Below are positions 11,299-18,469 of a stretch of DNA of 30,915 nucleotides, in pieces. Within the stretch, counting starts at the first letter, position 1. Each line of letters begins with the position of its first letter. The notes beneath the pieces are model-generated. The model had not been told where the DNA came from. It saw only the letters and a program-made list of their open reading frames with translations, and did no database searches. The DNA comes from VBKO01 sp036393835 (GTDB taxonomy: Bacteria > Myxococcota > Myxococcia > Myxococcales > 40CM-4-68-19), in assembly GCA_036393835.1 (NCBI GenBank), contig DASWGI010000321.1, positions 1 through 30,915 on the forward strand, written 5' to 3'. The position numbers and the translations under genes are program-made.

Positions 11299-12750
11299 AT
11301 GGCGACCCCCGCCGCACACGAGCACCCGCTGCCCGACGGCCAGGAGCCAGGGCGGCAGGGGCAGGATTCGCCCCGCCACACGCCGCCCGCGATCGAGCCG
11401 CTCCGCGCGGTGCCGCCGCGTACCATCATTCCGCCTCCGGTCGCGCTGCCCGCGCGCCGCAGCCAGCCCCCCGTTCCACGCGGCCTGCGCCGGGTGGGCC
11501 TGTTCCAGAAGATCCTGCTGGGGGACCTGACCCTGTGGTGCGTGCTCTCCGGCGTGCTCAGCTACGAGGCGCTCCGGCAGCACCTCGCCCCGGAACACGC
11601 CCTGTTCGGCGCGCTGGTCGGGCTGGCCGTGGCGCTCGCGGTCGCCGTCGGGCTCAAGCAGGTCGCCAACCGCGCGATGCAGCTCAACCGGAGCGCGCTC
11701 GAGATCAGCCGAGGCGACCTCTCCAAGCCGCTCGCGACCGAGCGCACCGACTGGCTCGGCCGCGACGAGGTGGACGAGCTGACCACCGCCATCTCCAACA
11801 TGCAGGCGAACCTGCGCGAGCTGGTGGGCCACATCCAGCGCACCAGCCGCTCGGTCGCCGACAGCGCGGACGAGATGCAGGAGTCCTCCGCCAACGTGAG
11901 CGCGCAGGCGGAGAACATCGACCGCAGCATGGCGAAGATCAACCAGGGCGCCGAGCACCAGCTGCAGCTGGTCGAGAAGGCCAGCGCGCTGATCGCCCGC
12001 ATCGCCGACTCGATCGGCTCCAGCGCCAAGACCGCCGGCGCGGCCGCGGAGACCGCCACCGCCACCTCGACCGCCGCCCAGGCCGGCGGAGCGGCCGCGC
12101 AGCTGGCGGCGGAGAAGATCAAGAAGGTCTTCGCCGAGATCGAGGCGGCCAGCGAGACGGTGTTCGCCTTCGGCGAGAAGACCCAGGAGATCAGCAAGAT
12201 CGTGGTGGCCATCACCGGCGTGGCCCAGCAGACCAACCTGCTCGCGCTGAACGCCGCGATCGAGGCGGCGCGGGCCGGCGAGTACGGCCGCGGATTCGCG
12301 GTGGTCGCCGACGAGGTGCGCAAGCTGGCGGAGAGCGCCGGGCGCAGCGCCGAGCAGATCAGCCGCCTGGCGCACGAGATCAGCCAGCGCAGCCAGCACG
12401 CGGTGGCGGCGATGAAGGAAGGCATCGACGAGCTGGGCCAGGGGCGCGAGGACCTGGCCCAGATCATCCTCTCGCTGGACGAGATCGTGAACGCGACCCA
12501 GACCGGGTCCGAGCGCGTGCAGGTCATCTCGCGGCTGGCCCGCGAGCAGCTGCAGGGATCGGCCGAGATGGTCGAGGCGTTCCAGGAGATCCGCGGGGTG
12601 GCGGCCGGCAACGCGCGCTCGCTGGACGAGGTGCAGCGCGCGGTGCGCGAGCAGACCTCGACCACCGCCTCGATGGCGCAGGCCTCGCAGGAGCTGACCA
12701 ACATCAGCGTCGAGCTACAGAGCGTGGTCTCGCGCTTCAAGCTGGAGTGA
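11299..12750 (+). CDS. Methyl-accepting chemotaxis protein without a periplasmic sensor domain
   Basis: Chemoreceptor-type signalling protein of 483 residues. It has a Pro/Arg-rich cytoplasmic N-terminal tail of about 65 residues, then two membrane segments (about 71-90 and 101-119) separated by only about ten residues, so there is no periplasmic ligand domain. A HAMP domain follows (about 120-175, including RGDLSKPL and GRDEVDELTTAISNMQANLREL). The long coiled-coil signalling domain has its hairpin tip at about 305-345 (VAQQTNLLALNAAIEAAR, GFAVVADEVRKLAE). No CheR/CheB docking pentapeptide is seen at the C-terminus, which ends VVSRFKLE. It is first in an operon with CheW, CheY, CheA and CheC, which it presumably activates. 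Its input must be sensed in the membrane, by the HAMP or tail, or through a partner. Confidence 0.92.
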   Translation: MATPAAHEHPLPDGQEPGRQGQDSPRHTPPAIEPLRAVPPRTIIPPPVALPARRSQPPVPRGLRRVGLFQKILLGDLTLWCVLSGVLSYEALRQHLAPEHALFGALVGLAVALAVAVGLKQVANRAMQLNRSALEISRGDLSKPLATERTDWLGRDEVDELTTAISNMQANLRELVGHIQRTSRSVADSADEMQESSANVSAQAENIDRSMAKINQGAEHQLQLVEKASALIARIADSIGSSAKTAGAAAETATATSTAAQAGGAAAQLAAEKIKKVFAEIEAASETVFAFGEKTQEISKIVVAITGVAQQTNLLALNAAIEAARAGEYGRGFAVVADEVRKLAESAGRSAEQISRLAHEISQRSQHAVAAMKEGIDELGQGREDLAQIILSLDEIVNATQTGSERVQVISRLAREQLQGSAEMVEAFQEIRGVAAGNARSLDEVQRAVREQTSTTASMAQASQELTNISVELQSVVSRFKLE

Positions 12751-12757
12751 GCACAAG

Positions 12758-13174
12758 GTGCGCGCCGTCATCTGCATCCACTCCGGTGAGCGCTACGCGC
12801 TGCCGCTCTGGGCGGTGCGCAGGGTGATCGAGGTGTCGGTCATCGCCCGCGTCCCCCGCTCGCCGCCCGCGCTCCTGGGCGTGATGAACCAGCAGGGCCG
12901 CGTCGCCTGCGTGGTGGACCTGGGGCCGCTGGTCGGCCTCAAGCCGCGTCCCGCCCGTCCGGAGGGGCGCGTGGTGATGTTGCAGCGTCCCCGGGGGGAC
13001 GTCGGGCTGTACGTGGCGGAGGTGGCGGGCATCGAATCGCTCCCGAGCGATGGCGAGCCGCTGCCGCAGCCTCTCGGCGCGGCGTGCGCCACGGTGGAGC
13101 TTGCGGAGGGCCCGGTGAAGGTGATCGACGCCGAGCTGCTGCAGCGGGCCATCGACAACCTGGTGGAGGCCTAG
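12758..13174 (+). CDS. cheW: CheW-like coupling protein
   Basis: CheW domains link chemoreceptors to the kinase CheA. The 138-residue protein is a single CheW domain: an opening strand VICIHSGERYALPLWAVRRVIE, the typical PPALLGVMNQQGRVACVVDL segment (compare the usual GxxNLRGxxxPVxDL), then VGLYVAEVAGIESLP and a final helix. It starts at GTG 12758, 7 nt after the receptor gene, and ends 2 nt before cheY. It is a minimal CheW, presumably scaffolding the receptor at 11299 and the kinase at 13549. Confidence 0.88.
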   Translation: MRAVICIHSGERYALPLWAVRRVIEVSVIARVPRSPPALLGVMNQQGRVACVVDLGPLVGLKPRPARPEGRVVMLQRPRGDVGLYVAEVAGIESLPSDGEPLPQPLGAACATVELAEGPVKVIDAELLQRAIDNLVEA

Positions 13175-13176
13175 AG

Positions 13177-13542
13177 ATGCCCAAGCGCGTCCTCATCGTC
13201 GACGACGCCCTGTTCATGCGCAACACGCTCCGCGACATCTTCTCGTCGGCGGGGTTCACGGTCGCGGGCGAGGCGGACGACGGCGTGCAGGCGGTGAACC
13301 TCTTCCGCGAGCTCAAGCCCGACCTGGTCACCATGGACATCGTGATGCCCTACAAGAGCGGCATCGACGCCACCCGGGAGATCGTGCAGCTCGATCCCAA
13401 CGCGGTGGTGGTCATGTGCAGCGCGCTCGGCCAGGAATCGCTGGTGATGGAGGCGATCGAGGCCGGCGCGACCGATTTCATCGTGAAGCCGTTCCGGGGA
13501 GAGGACGTGCTCGCGGTCGTCAAGAAGGTGCTCGGCGAGTAG
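13177..13542 (+). CDS. cheY: CheY-type single-domain response regulator
   Basis: The 121-residue receiver domain has no output domain. The acidic pocket is Asp9/Asp10 (VLIVDDALFMR), the phosphoacceptor is Asp54 (VTMDIVMPYKSG), the switch hydroxyl is Ser82 (MCSALGQ) and the conserved lysine is Lys104 (FIVKPF). All residues needed for phosphorylation are present. GGAGG lies about 8 nt before the ATG, overlapping the end of cheW. It should receive phosphate from the CheA encoded next and be dephosphorylated by the CheC-like protein at the end of the operon. The target is not encoded here, and no flagellar genes are visible. Confidence 0.94.
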   Translation: MPKRVLIVDDALFMRNTLRDIFSSAGFTVAGEADDGVQAVNLFRELKPDLVTMDIVMPYKSGIDATREIVQLDPNAVVVMCSALGQESLVMEAIEAGATDFIVKPFRGEDVLAVVKKVLGE

Positions 13543-13548
13543 CTCACG

Positions 13549-15615
13549 GTGCCGTCCGCCTCCCAAAAGTACCTGACCCTCTTCGTGGCGGAGGCGTCCG
13601 AGCACCTCGCCACGCTCCAGTCGGAGCTGGTGCGGCTCGAACAGGAGCCGCCCGCCGCGCCGCTGTGGGACGCGATCTTCCGGCGCATGCATTCGGTGAA
13701 GGGCAGCGCGGCGACGCTCGGCTTCTCGCGCATCGTCGACATCGCCCACGCCGCCGAGAACCTGATCGCGCGGCTCAAGGGCAAGCAGGGAAAGATCGAG
13801 CGGGCGGAGGTGGACCTGCTCTTCGCCGCCACCGACGCGCTGGTGAAGGAGATCGTCAAGCTCGACAAGAAGGAAGAGGACGAGCGCACCATCACGCTCG
13901 TCGATCGGCTGGCCAAGGCGGCCCAGGCGCTGCCCGACCCGGCGCTCACCGCGGTGCGGCCGGTCCCTCCGCCTCCGGTGATGCCCGCCGCGGATCCGTC
14001 GCTGCCCCGGCTGGACGTGTCCGTGGTCCTCGCCAAGACCTGCGCGGCTCCCGGCGCGCGCGCCCTGATCGTGCAGCGCAAGCTCAAGGCGATGGGGACG
14101 CTCCTGGAGATGGAACCCACGCCGGCGCAGCTCATGCAGCAGAAGGGCGGAGCGCGGATCACCGCGCTGCTCGCCACGCTGACCGCCACCGACGAGGTGC
14201 GCGAGGCGCTGGTCGCGCTGCCGGAGGTGGACCACGTCGACGTGCGCATCGCTCCGGCGGCGCGGCCGGTCGACGAGGGATTTCCCGTCTCGCCGCCGCC
14301 GCCGGTCGTCTCGCCCCCGCAGGCGTCCATGCGCGGCCAGCTCACGCCGCCCCCCGGCCGCCGGGAGCTCACGCCGGCGCCGGTCGACGCGGACGAGCTG
14401 AGGCCCGAGCCGACGGTCCGCGTGCGGGCCGAGGCGCTCGACCAGCTGCTCGACCAGGCCGCCGACGTCATGCACGGGATCGCCCGGCTGCGCGAGGTGG
14501 CCAAGCGCCTCCCCGAGCACGCGGCCGCCCCGCTCGAGGCGGAGATCGATCGCCTGCGCCGCACCGCGCGCGAGCTGCACGGGCGAGTGATGAGCGCGCG
14601 GCTGACGCCGTTCTCGTCCTTGACCGAGCGGCTGCCGCGCGCAGTGCGCGACCTGGCACACCGGCTGAACAAGAGCATCGAGCTGGACGTGCAAGGCGCG
14701 GACGTGGAGCTGGACCGGACGGTGATCGAGGCGCTCGGAGACCCGCTCTCGCACCTGGTGCGCAACGCCGCCGACCACGGCCTCGAAGATCCGCAGACGC
14801 GCGAGAAGGCCGGCAAGCCGGCGCGCGGCAAGCTCACGCTGACCGCGCGGCGCGAGCGCGACAAGGTGATCGTCGAGGTGCAGGACGACGGGCGCGGGAT
14901 GGACGCGCAGGCGCTTCGGCGCAAGGCGGTGAAGAGCGCCGCGATGACGCAGGAGGCGGCGGACGCGCTGTCGGACGACGCGGCTTACGAGCTGGCCTTC
15001 CTGCCCGGTGTGTCGACCCGTGACGACGCGACAGAGGTCTCGGGACGCGGGGTCGGACTCGACGCCGTGCAGCGCAAGGTGGAGTCGCTCGGCGGCAAGG
15101 TGTCGATCCGCAGCGTCCCCGGGAAGGGCACCACCTTCGTCGTCGAGCTGCCCCTCTCGGTGAGCATGGCGAACCTGCTCCTGGTGCAGGTGGGCGGCGA
15201 GCTGTACGGCGTTCCGCTGCACCGCGTGCTGCTCACCACCGAGTACGACCTGTCGGCGCGCGGCGGCGAAGGCTTCGAGGCGCGCTCGCTGGTGGTGATG
15301 GGCGAGCTGGTGCGCGCGTACGGCCTCGCCAAGCTCTTCGGGCTCCCGTCCCTGGCGCCGCCGGGCCCGCGACCGTTCGTGGTGATGGAGGTGGACGGGC
15401 TCCGCTTCGCGGTCTCCGTCGACCGGCTGGTCGGCCAGGAGGAGTCGGTGCTCAAGCCGCTCTTCCCGCCGCTCGACCGCGTGCGCGGGCTCGCCGGCAT
15501 CACCGTGCTCGGCAACGGGAGGCCGCTCCTGGTGCTCGACCCGCGCGGCCTGGCGGAGCTGTGCGGCATTCATGATCCGCTCAAGCCCGCTCCGGCGGCC
15601 AAGGGGGCGGCTTGA
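13549..15615 (+). CDS. cheA: Chemotaxis histidine kinase CheA
   Basis: Receptor-controlled kinase of 688 residues with the full domain order. P1 (HPt) carries phospho-His48 in RRMHSVKGSAATLGF. A P2-like CheY-binding domain lies at about 150-245 (KTCAAPGARALIVQRKLKAMG) and a Pro-rich linker at about 245-290. P3 is the dimerisation helix (VRVRAEALDQLLDQAADVM). The P4 ATPase has the N box HLVRNAADHGLED, G1 DDGRGMD and G2 GRGVGLDAV. A C-terminal P5 CheW-like domain begins near SMANLLLVQVGGELYGVPL. The start is GTG 13549, 6 nt after cheY. The stop overlaps the start of the CheC-like gene, indicating translational coupling. Confidence 0.96.
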   Translation: MPSASQKYLTLFVAEASEHLATLQSELVRLEQEPPAAPLWDAIFRRMHSVKGSAATLGFSRIVDIAHAAENLIARLKGKQGKIERAEVDLLFAATDALVKEIVKLDKKEEDERTITLVDRLAKAAQALPDPALTAVRPVPPPPVMPAADPSLPRLDVSVVLAKTCAAPGARALIVQRKLKAMGTLLEMEPTPAQLMQQKGGARITALLATLTATDEVREALVALPEVDHVDVRIAPAARPVDEGFPVSPPPPVVSPPQASMRGQLTPPPGRRELTPAPVDADELRPEPTVRVRAEALDQLLDQAADVMHGIARLREVAKRLPEHAAAPLEAEIDRLRRTARELHGRVMSARLTPFSSLTERLPRAVRDLAHRLNKSIELDVQGADVELDRTVIEALGDPLSHLVRNAADHGLEDPQTREKAGKPARGKLTLTARRERDKVIVEVQDDGRGMDAQALRRKAVKSAAMTQEAADALSDDAAYELAFLPGVSTRDDATEVSGRGVGLDAVQRKVESLGGKVSIRSVPGKGTTFVVELPLSVSMANLLLVQVGGELYGVPLHRVLLTTEYDLSARGGEGFEARSLVVMGELVRAYGLAKLFGLPSLAPPGPRPFVVMEVDGLRFAVSVDRLVGQEESVLKPLFPPLDRVRGLAGITVLGNGRPLLVLDPRGLAELCGIHDPLKPAPAAKGAA

Positions 15616-16229
15616 GCGAGCGCGGCCTCCTCTCGCCGCTGATGCTCTCCTCCGGGCAGGTGGAGGCGCTGCGCCAGCTCGCCGGGCTCGCCTCGACGGA
15701 TGCGGCGCGCTCGCTGGGCCGGCTCCTCGGCACCTCGGTCGATGTCGACCTGCCCAAGGCGCAGGTCGCGCCTCGCGGCGCGGTCGCGCGCGTGCTGCAG
15801 CCCGACGGCCCGTCGTTCGCGGTGCACTTCACCGTCGAGGGGGGCGCGCGGCTGCGCTGGCTGCTCCATTTCACCGAGCAGGGCGCGACGCTGATGGGCG
15901 GGCTGCTCCTGGGCCAGCCCATTCTCGAGCCGCTCGGCTCCGGCGTTCCCATGTACACCAGCGCGCTGGCGGAGGCGGCCAACATCGTCGTCTCCAGCTA
16001 CGTCGGCGGCGTGGGCGCGGCGGTGGGGGTGACGCTGGTGCCGTCGATCCCGCACGTCGAGGTGGGCCCGCTGGAGCGCGCGCTGCAGGCCTGCTTCGGC
16101 GATCTGGGCTCGGCGCTGCTCCTCGTGACCGATCTCCGCCTGCCGGGCGTCCGCTCCGCCGGCCGCATCGTCGCCGCTCCCGAGGAAGAATCCCTCTCCC
16201 GCCTCCTCAAGCTCCTCGGCGCCGCCTGA
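15612..16229 (+). CDS. cheC: CheC-type chemotaxis phosphatase, one active site retained
   Basis: CheC and related FliY/CheX proteins dephosphorylate CheY-P. The family active-site pattern is [DS]xxxExxN followed 22 residues later by Pro. The second site is intact: Ser117, Glu121 and Asn124 in SALAEAANIVVSSYVGG, with Pro147 exactly 22 residues after Asn124. The first site, expected in the N-terminal helix (LRQLAGLASTDAARSLGRLL), has lost its Glu and Asn. At 205 residues it has normal CheC length. The start is TTG 15612, whose bases overlap the cheA stop (TTGA), so it is probably translationally coupled. It closes the operon, and a terminator-like repeat follows 8 nt after its stop. Confidence 0.85.
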   Translation: MSERGLLSPLMLSSGQVEALRQLAGLASTDAARSLGRLLGTSVDVDLPKAQVAPRGAVARVLQPDGPSFAVHFTVEGGARLRWLLHFTEQGATLMGGLLLGQPILEPLGSGVPMYTSALAEAANIVVSSYVGGVGAAVGVTLVPSIPHVEVGPLERALQACFGDLGSALLLVTDLRLPGVRSAGRIVAAPEEESLSRLLKLLGAA

Positions 16230-16237
16230 CGGGTCGA

Positions 16238-16318
16238 AAAGATCAACGCGGAGGCGCGGAGACTGGTCGTTGAAACCAGGAACTCCGCGTCTCCGCGCCT
16301 CCGCGTTCATGTTTTTTG
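16238..16318. repeat. Inverted repeat copy 1, likely bidirectional terminator
   Basis: The left arm AACGCGGAGGCGCGGAGA (16246-16263) is the perfect reverse complement of 16291-16308, with a spacer of 27 nt. The right arm continues inward with one more 8-mer unit that the left arm lacks. AAAA precedes the left arm and a run of six T follows the right arm, giving terminator character on both strands. It lies between the CheC-type gene and larB. It is one of four related copies in the window. Confidence 0.85.
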
Positions 16319-16331
16319 ACGCTGTCCGGTG

Positions 16332-16337
16332 TAGATC
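16332..16337 (+). promoter_or_regulatory. Candidate -10 box for larBC (TAGATC)
   Basis: TAGATC lies 6 nt before the GTG at 16344 and no Shine-Dalgarno is present. There is no convincing -35, since the upstream TTGACG is too close. It suggests a leaderless larB transcript. Confidence 0.28.
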
Positions 16338-16343
16338 GGGTCG

Positions 16344-17117
16344 GTGGACCTGCATGGGCTGATGGAATTCCTCGAGAGGGTGAGGAACGGCGAGCTGGGC
16401 GTGGCGGAGGCGGCGCGGAGGCTCGCCGAGCTGCCCGTGCAGCGCATCGCGGAGTTCGCGCAGCTCGACGGAGAGCGGGCCGTGCGGCAGGGCGCGCCCG
16501 AGGTGATCTTCGGGGAGCGCAAGTCGCCCGAGCAGATCGGGCAGCTGGTCGCGCGCCTGCGCGAGCTGGGGCAGGCGGTGCTGGTGACCCGCCTCTCGCC
16601 GGAGGCGGCGCCCGCCGCGATGGCCGCGGCGCCGGAGGGCAGGTACGACGCCGTCTCCAGGACGTTCCATGCCCGCGCGCCGGGCGCCGTCCAGGAGCCG
16701 CGAGGGCTGGTGGCGGTCGTCTGCGCAGGCACCACGGACATCCCGGTCGCCGAGGAGGCCGCGGTCACCGCCGGGTTCGTGGGAGCGGCCGTCGAGCGCC
16801 TGTACGACGCGGGCGTCTCGGGCCTCCACCGCCTGCTTCGCCGCGCGCCGGACCTGCGCGAAGCCGACGCGCTGGTGGTCTGCGCGGGGATGGAAGGCGC
16901 CCTGCCGTCCGTGGTGGGCGGGCTGGTTCCGCGGCCGGTGATCGCGGTCCCCACCAGCGTGGGGTACGGCGCCTCGCTGGGGGGCCTGGCCGCACTGCTC
17001 GCGATGCTCAACTCGTGCGCGGCCAACGTGTCCGTGGTGAACATCGACAACGGATTCGGCGCCGGGTTCCAGGCGGCGCTGATCGCTCGCGCGGCGGCGG
17101 GGGGCCGCGCCAGGTGA
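16344..17117 (+). CDS. larB: Nickel-pincer cofactor biosynthesis protein LarB
   Basis: LarB carboxylates nicotinic acid adenine dinucleotide and releases AMP, giving pyridinium-3,5-biscarboxylate mononucleotide, the first step in making the nickel-pincer cofactor of lactate racemase and relatives. The 257-residue protein has an N-terminal helical part with GAPEVIFGERKSPEQ and a C-terminal PurE-like domain: VAVVCAGTTDIPVAEEAAVTA, DALVVCAGMEGALPSVVGGL, PVIAVPTSVGYGASLGG, LLAMLNSCAANVSVVNIDNGFG. These are the family signatures. The start is GTG 16344. The stop overlaps the larC start (GTGA), a classic coupled pair. Confidence 0.94.
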   Translation: MDLHGLMEFLERVRNGELGVAEAARRLAELPVQRIAEFAQLDGERAVRQGAPEVIFGERKSPEQIGQLVARLRELGQAVLVTRLSPEAAPAAMAAAPEGRYDAVSRTFHARAPGAVQEPRGLVAVVCAGTTDIPVAEEAAVTAGFVGAAVERLYDAGVSGLHRLLRRAPDLREADALVVCAGMEGALPSVVGGLVPRPVIAVPTSVGYGASLGGLAALLAMLNSCAANVSVVNIDNGFGAGFQAALIARAAAGGRAR

Positions 17118-18319
17118 CGGTGCTCGCGCTGGAGCCGGTCGGCGGCATCGCCGGCGACATGATGCTCGCCGCGCTGCTGCACCTGGGCGCTCCGCGCGCG
17201 GCGCTCGACGACGGCCTTCTGGCCCTCGCCGAGGCGTCCGGCGCCGTCGACCTGCGCGGCACGCGGGTGGTGGCCGAGCCGGTCGAGGTGAGCGGCATCC
17301 GCGCCCTGCGGGTCGAGGTGCGCGTCCCGCCGGAGGTGCGCGATCGCGAGCCGCACCACCGTCCGTGGCGCGCCATTCGGGAGCTGCTCGGCCGCGCCCG
17401 GCTGCCGGAGCGCGCGCGGGAGCTGGCTCTGCTCGCCTTCACGCGTCTCGCCGAAGCGGAAGGGCGCGTTCACGGTGTCCCGCCCGACGAGGTCGAGTTC
17501 CACGAGGTCGGAGCGGTGGACTCGATCGTCGACGTGGTGGGAAGCGCGCTGCTCGTCGCCGCGCTCGCTCCGGCGCGCATCGTGTGCCTTCCGCCGCCCT
17601 CCGGCGGAGGGACGGCCCGCGCCGCGCACGGGCCGATCCCCATCCCCGGGCCCGCGGTGCTCGAGGTGATGCGCGGGCGGGCCCTGCGGCCCAGCGGACC
17701 GGGCGAGCGCACCACCCCTACCGGCGCGGCGCTGGTCGCCGCGTGGACCGAGTCCGCCGATTCCCTGCCCGAGCTGTCCGTGCAGGCGGTCGGGTACGGC
17801 GCGGGGACACGGCGCTGGGAGGATGCGCCCAACCTGCTCCGCGCCGTCCTGGGCGCGACCGTCCGAGGTCAGCCGGGAGGCGGCGCCGGGTGGGTGCTGG
17901 AGGCGAACCTCGACGATCTCTCGCCGCAGCTCGTGGCGGCTGCTCTCGAGGCGGTGCTGGCGGCCGGCGCGGCCGATGCGTGGATCGCCCCGGTGACGAT
18001 GAAGAAGGGCAGGCCGGGGCACCTGCTCGGGGCGGTGGTGCCCGAAGCCGCGCGGGCGGCCGTCGAGGAGGCGCTGTTCCGAGAGACGAGCACCCTGGGC
18101 GTGCGCGCGCACCGGGTCGAGCGCAGCGTCCTCGATCGCGAAGTGGTGGAGGTCGCGACGCGGTACGGTCCCGTCCGGGTCAAGCTCGGTCGCCGCGGAG
18201 GGGCCGTGGTCAACGCGGCGCCCGAGTTCGAGGACTGCCGCCTGCGCGCCAAAGAGCACGGCGTGGCGGTGAAGGAAGTGCTGGCCGCGGCCCTCGCCGC
18301 CTGGCGTTCTACCGGCTAA
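17114..18319 (+). CDS. larC: Nickel insertion protein LarC
   Basis: LarC is a CTP-dependent cyclometallase that inserts nickel into the pincer nucleotide. The 401-residue protein opens with EPVGGIAGDMMLAALLHLG, then HEVGAVDSIVDVVGSALL, RTTPTGAALVAAW, LEANLDDLSPQLVAAALEAV and PVTMKKGRPGHLLGAVV, all characteristic LarC blocks. The usual His-rich insert after the first third is short here (REPHHRPWRA). It starts at GTG 17114, overlapping the larB stop by 4 nt. In some bacteria LarC is split by a programmed frameshift; here it is one continuous frame. LarE, the sulfur donor, and any LarA-type user enzyme are not in the window. Confidence 0.95.
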   Translation: MTVLALEPVGGIAGDMMLAALLHLGAPRAALDDGLLALAEASGAVDLRGTRVVAEPVEVSGIRALRVEVRVPPEVRDREPHHRPWRAIRELLGRARLPERARELALLAFTRLAEAEGRVHGVPPDEVEFHEVGAVDSIVDVVGSALLVAALAPARIVCLPPPSGGGTARAAHGPIPIPGPAVLEVMRGRALRPSGPGERTTPTGAALVAAWTESADSLPELSVQAVGYGAGTRRWEDAPNLLRAVLGATVRGQPGGGAGWVLEANLDDLSPQLVAAALEAVLAAGAADAWIAPVTMKKGRPGHLLGAVVPEAARAAVEEALFRETSTLGVRAHRVERSVLDREVVEVATRYGPVRVKLGRRGGAVVNAAPEFEDCRLRAKEHGVAVKEVLAAALAAWRSTG

Positions 18320-18390
18320 TCCAGCGGTTTTGCTCTAGAATCTGAAACGGTTGCGAGCGCCCGGGCGTCCCCTCGGCCGTTCGCCCGACC

Positions 18391-18414
18391 GGCGGATTTC
18401 CGCCAGGCTTTTCC
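18391..18414 (+). terminator. Possible weak terminator after larC
   Basis: GGCGGATTTCCGCC forms a 5-bp GC stem with a 4-nt loop and is followed by AGGCTTTTCC. The T-run is short, and the site overlaps the -35 region proposed for the next gene, so this is tentative. Confidence 0.25.
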
Positions 18415-18439
18415 GCACCCTGGCGGCCTGGGCTATGCT
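18411..18439 (+). promoter_or_regulatory. Candidate promoter of the GAF/PAS sensor gene
   Basis: TTCCGC (18411-18416), a 17-nt spacer, then TATGCT (18434-18439), a good -10. The expected transcript would start about 25 nt before the TTG start codon at 18470. It is in the 150-bp gap after larC. A second TAnnnT box, TAGAAT at 18336-18341, has no fitting -35. Confidence 0.4.
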
Positions 18440-18469
18440 CGGCCGTGGGGGGAGCCGAAGGGCCTTCAG

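Noticed and set aside
11237..11299. CIRCE operator between hrcA and the chemoreceptor gene
   Set aside because: Neither half-site (TTAGCACTC or GAGTGCTAA) is present, even allowing several mismatches.
18336..18341. TAGAAT box after larC as a second promoter
   Set aside because: No -35 at a usable distance and no start codon with a good frame just downstream.
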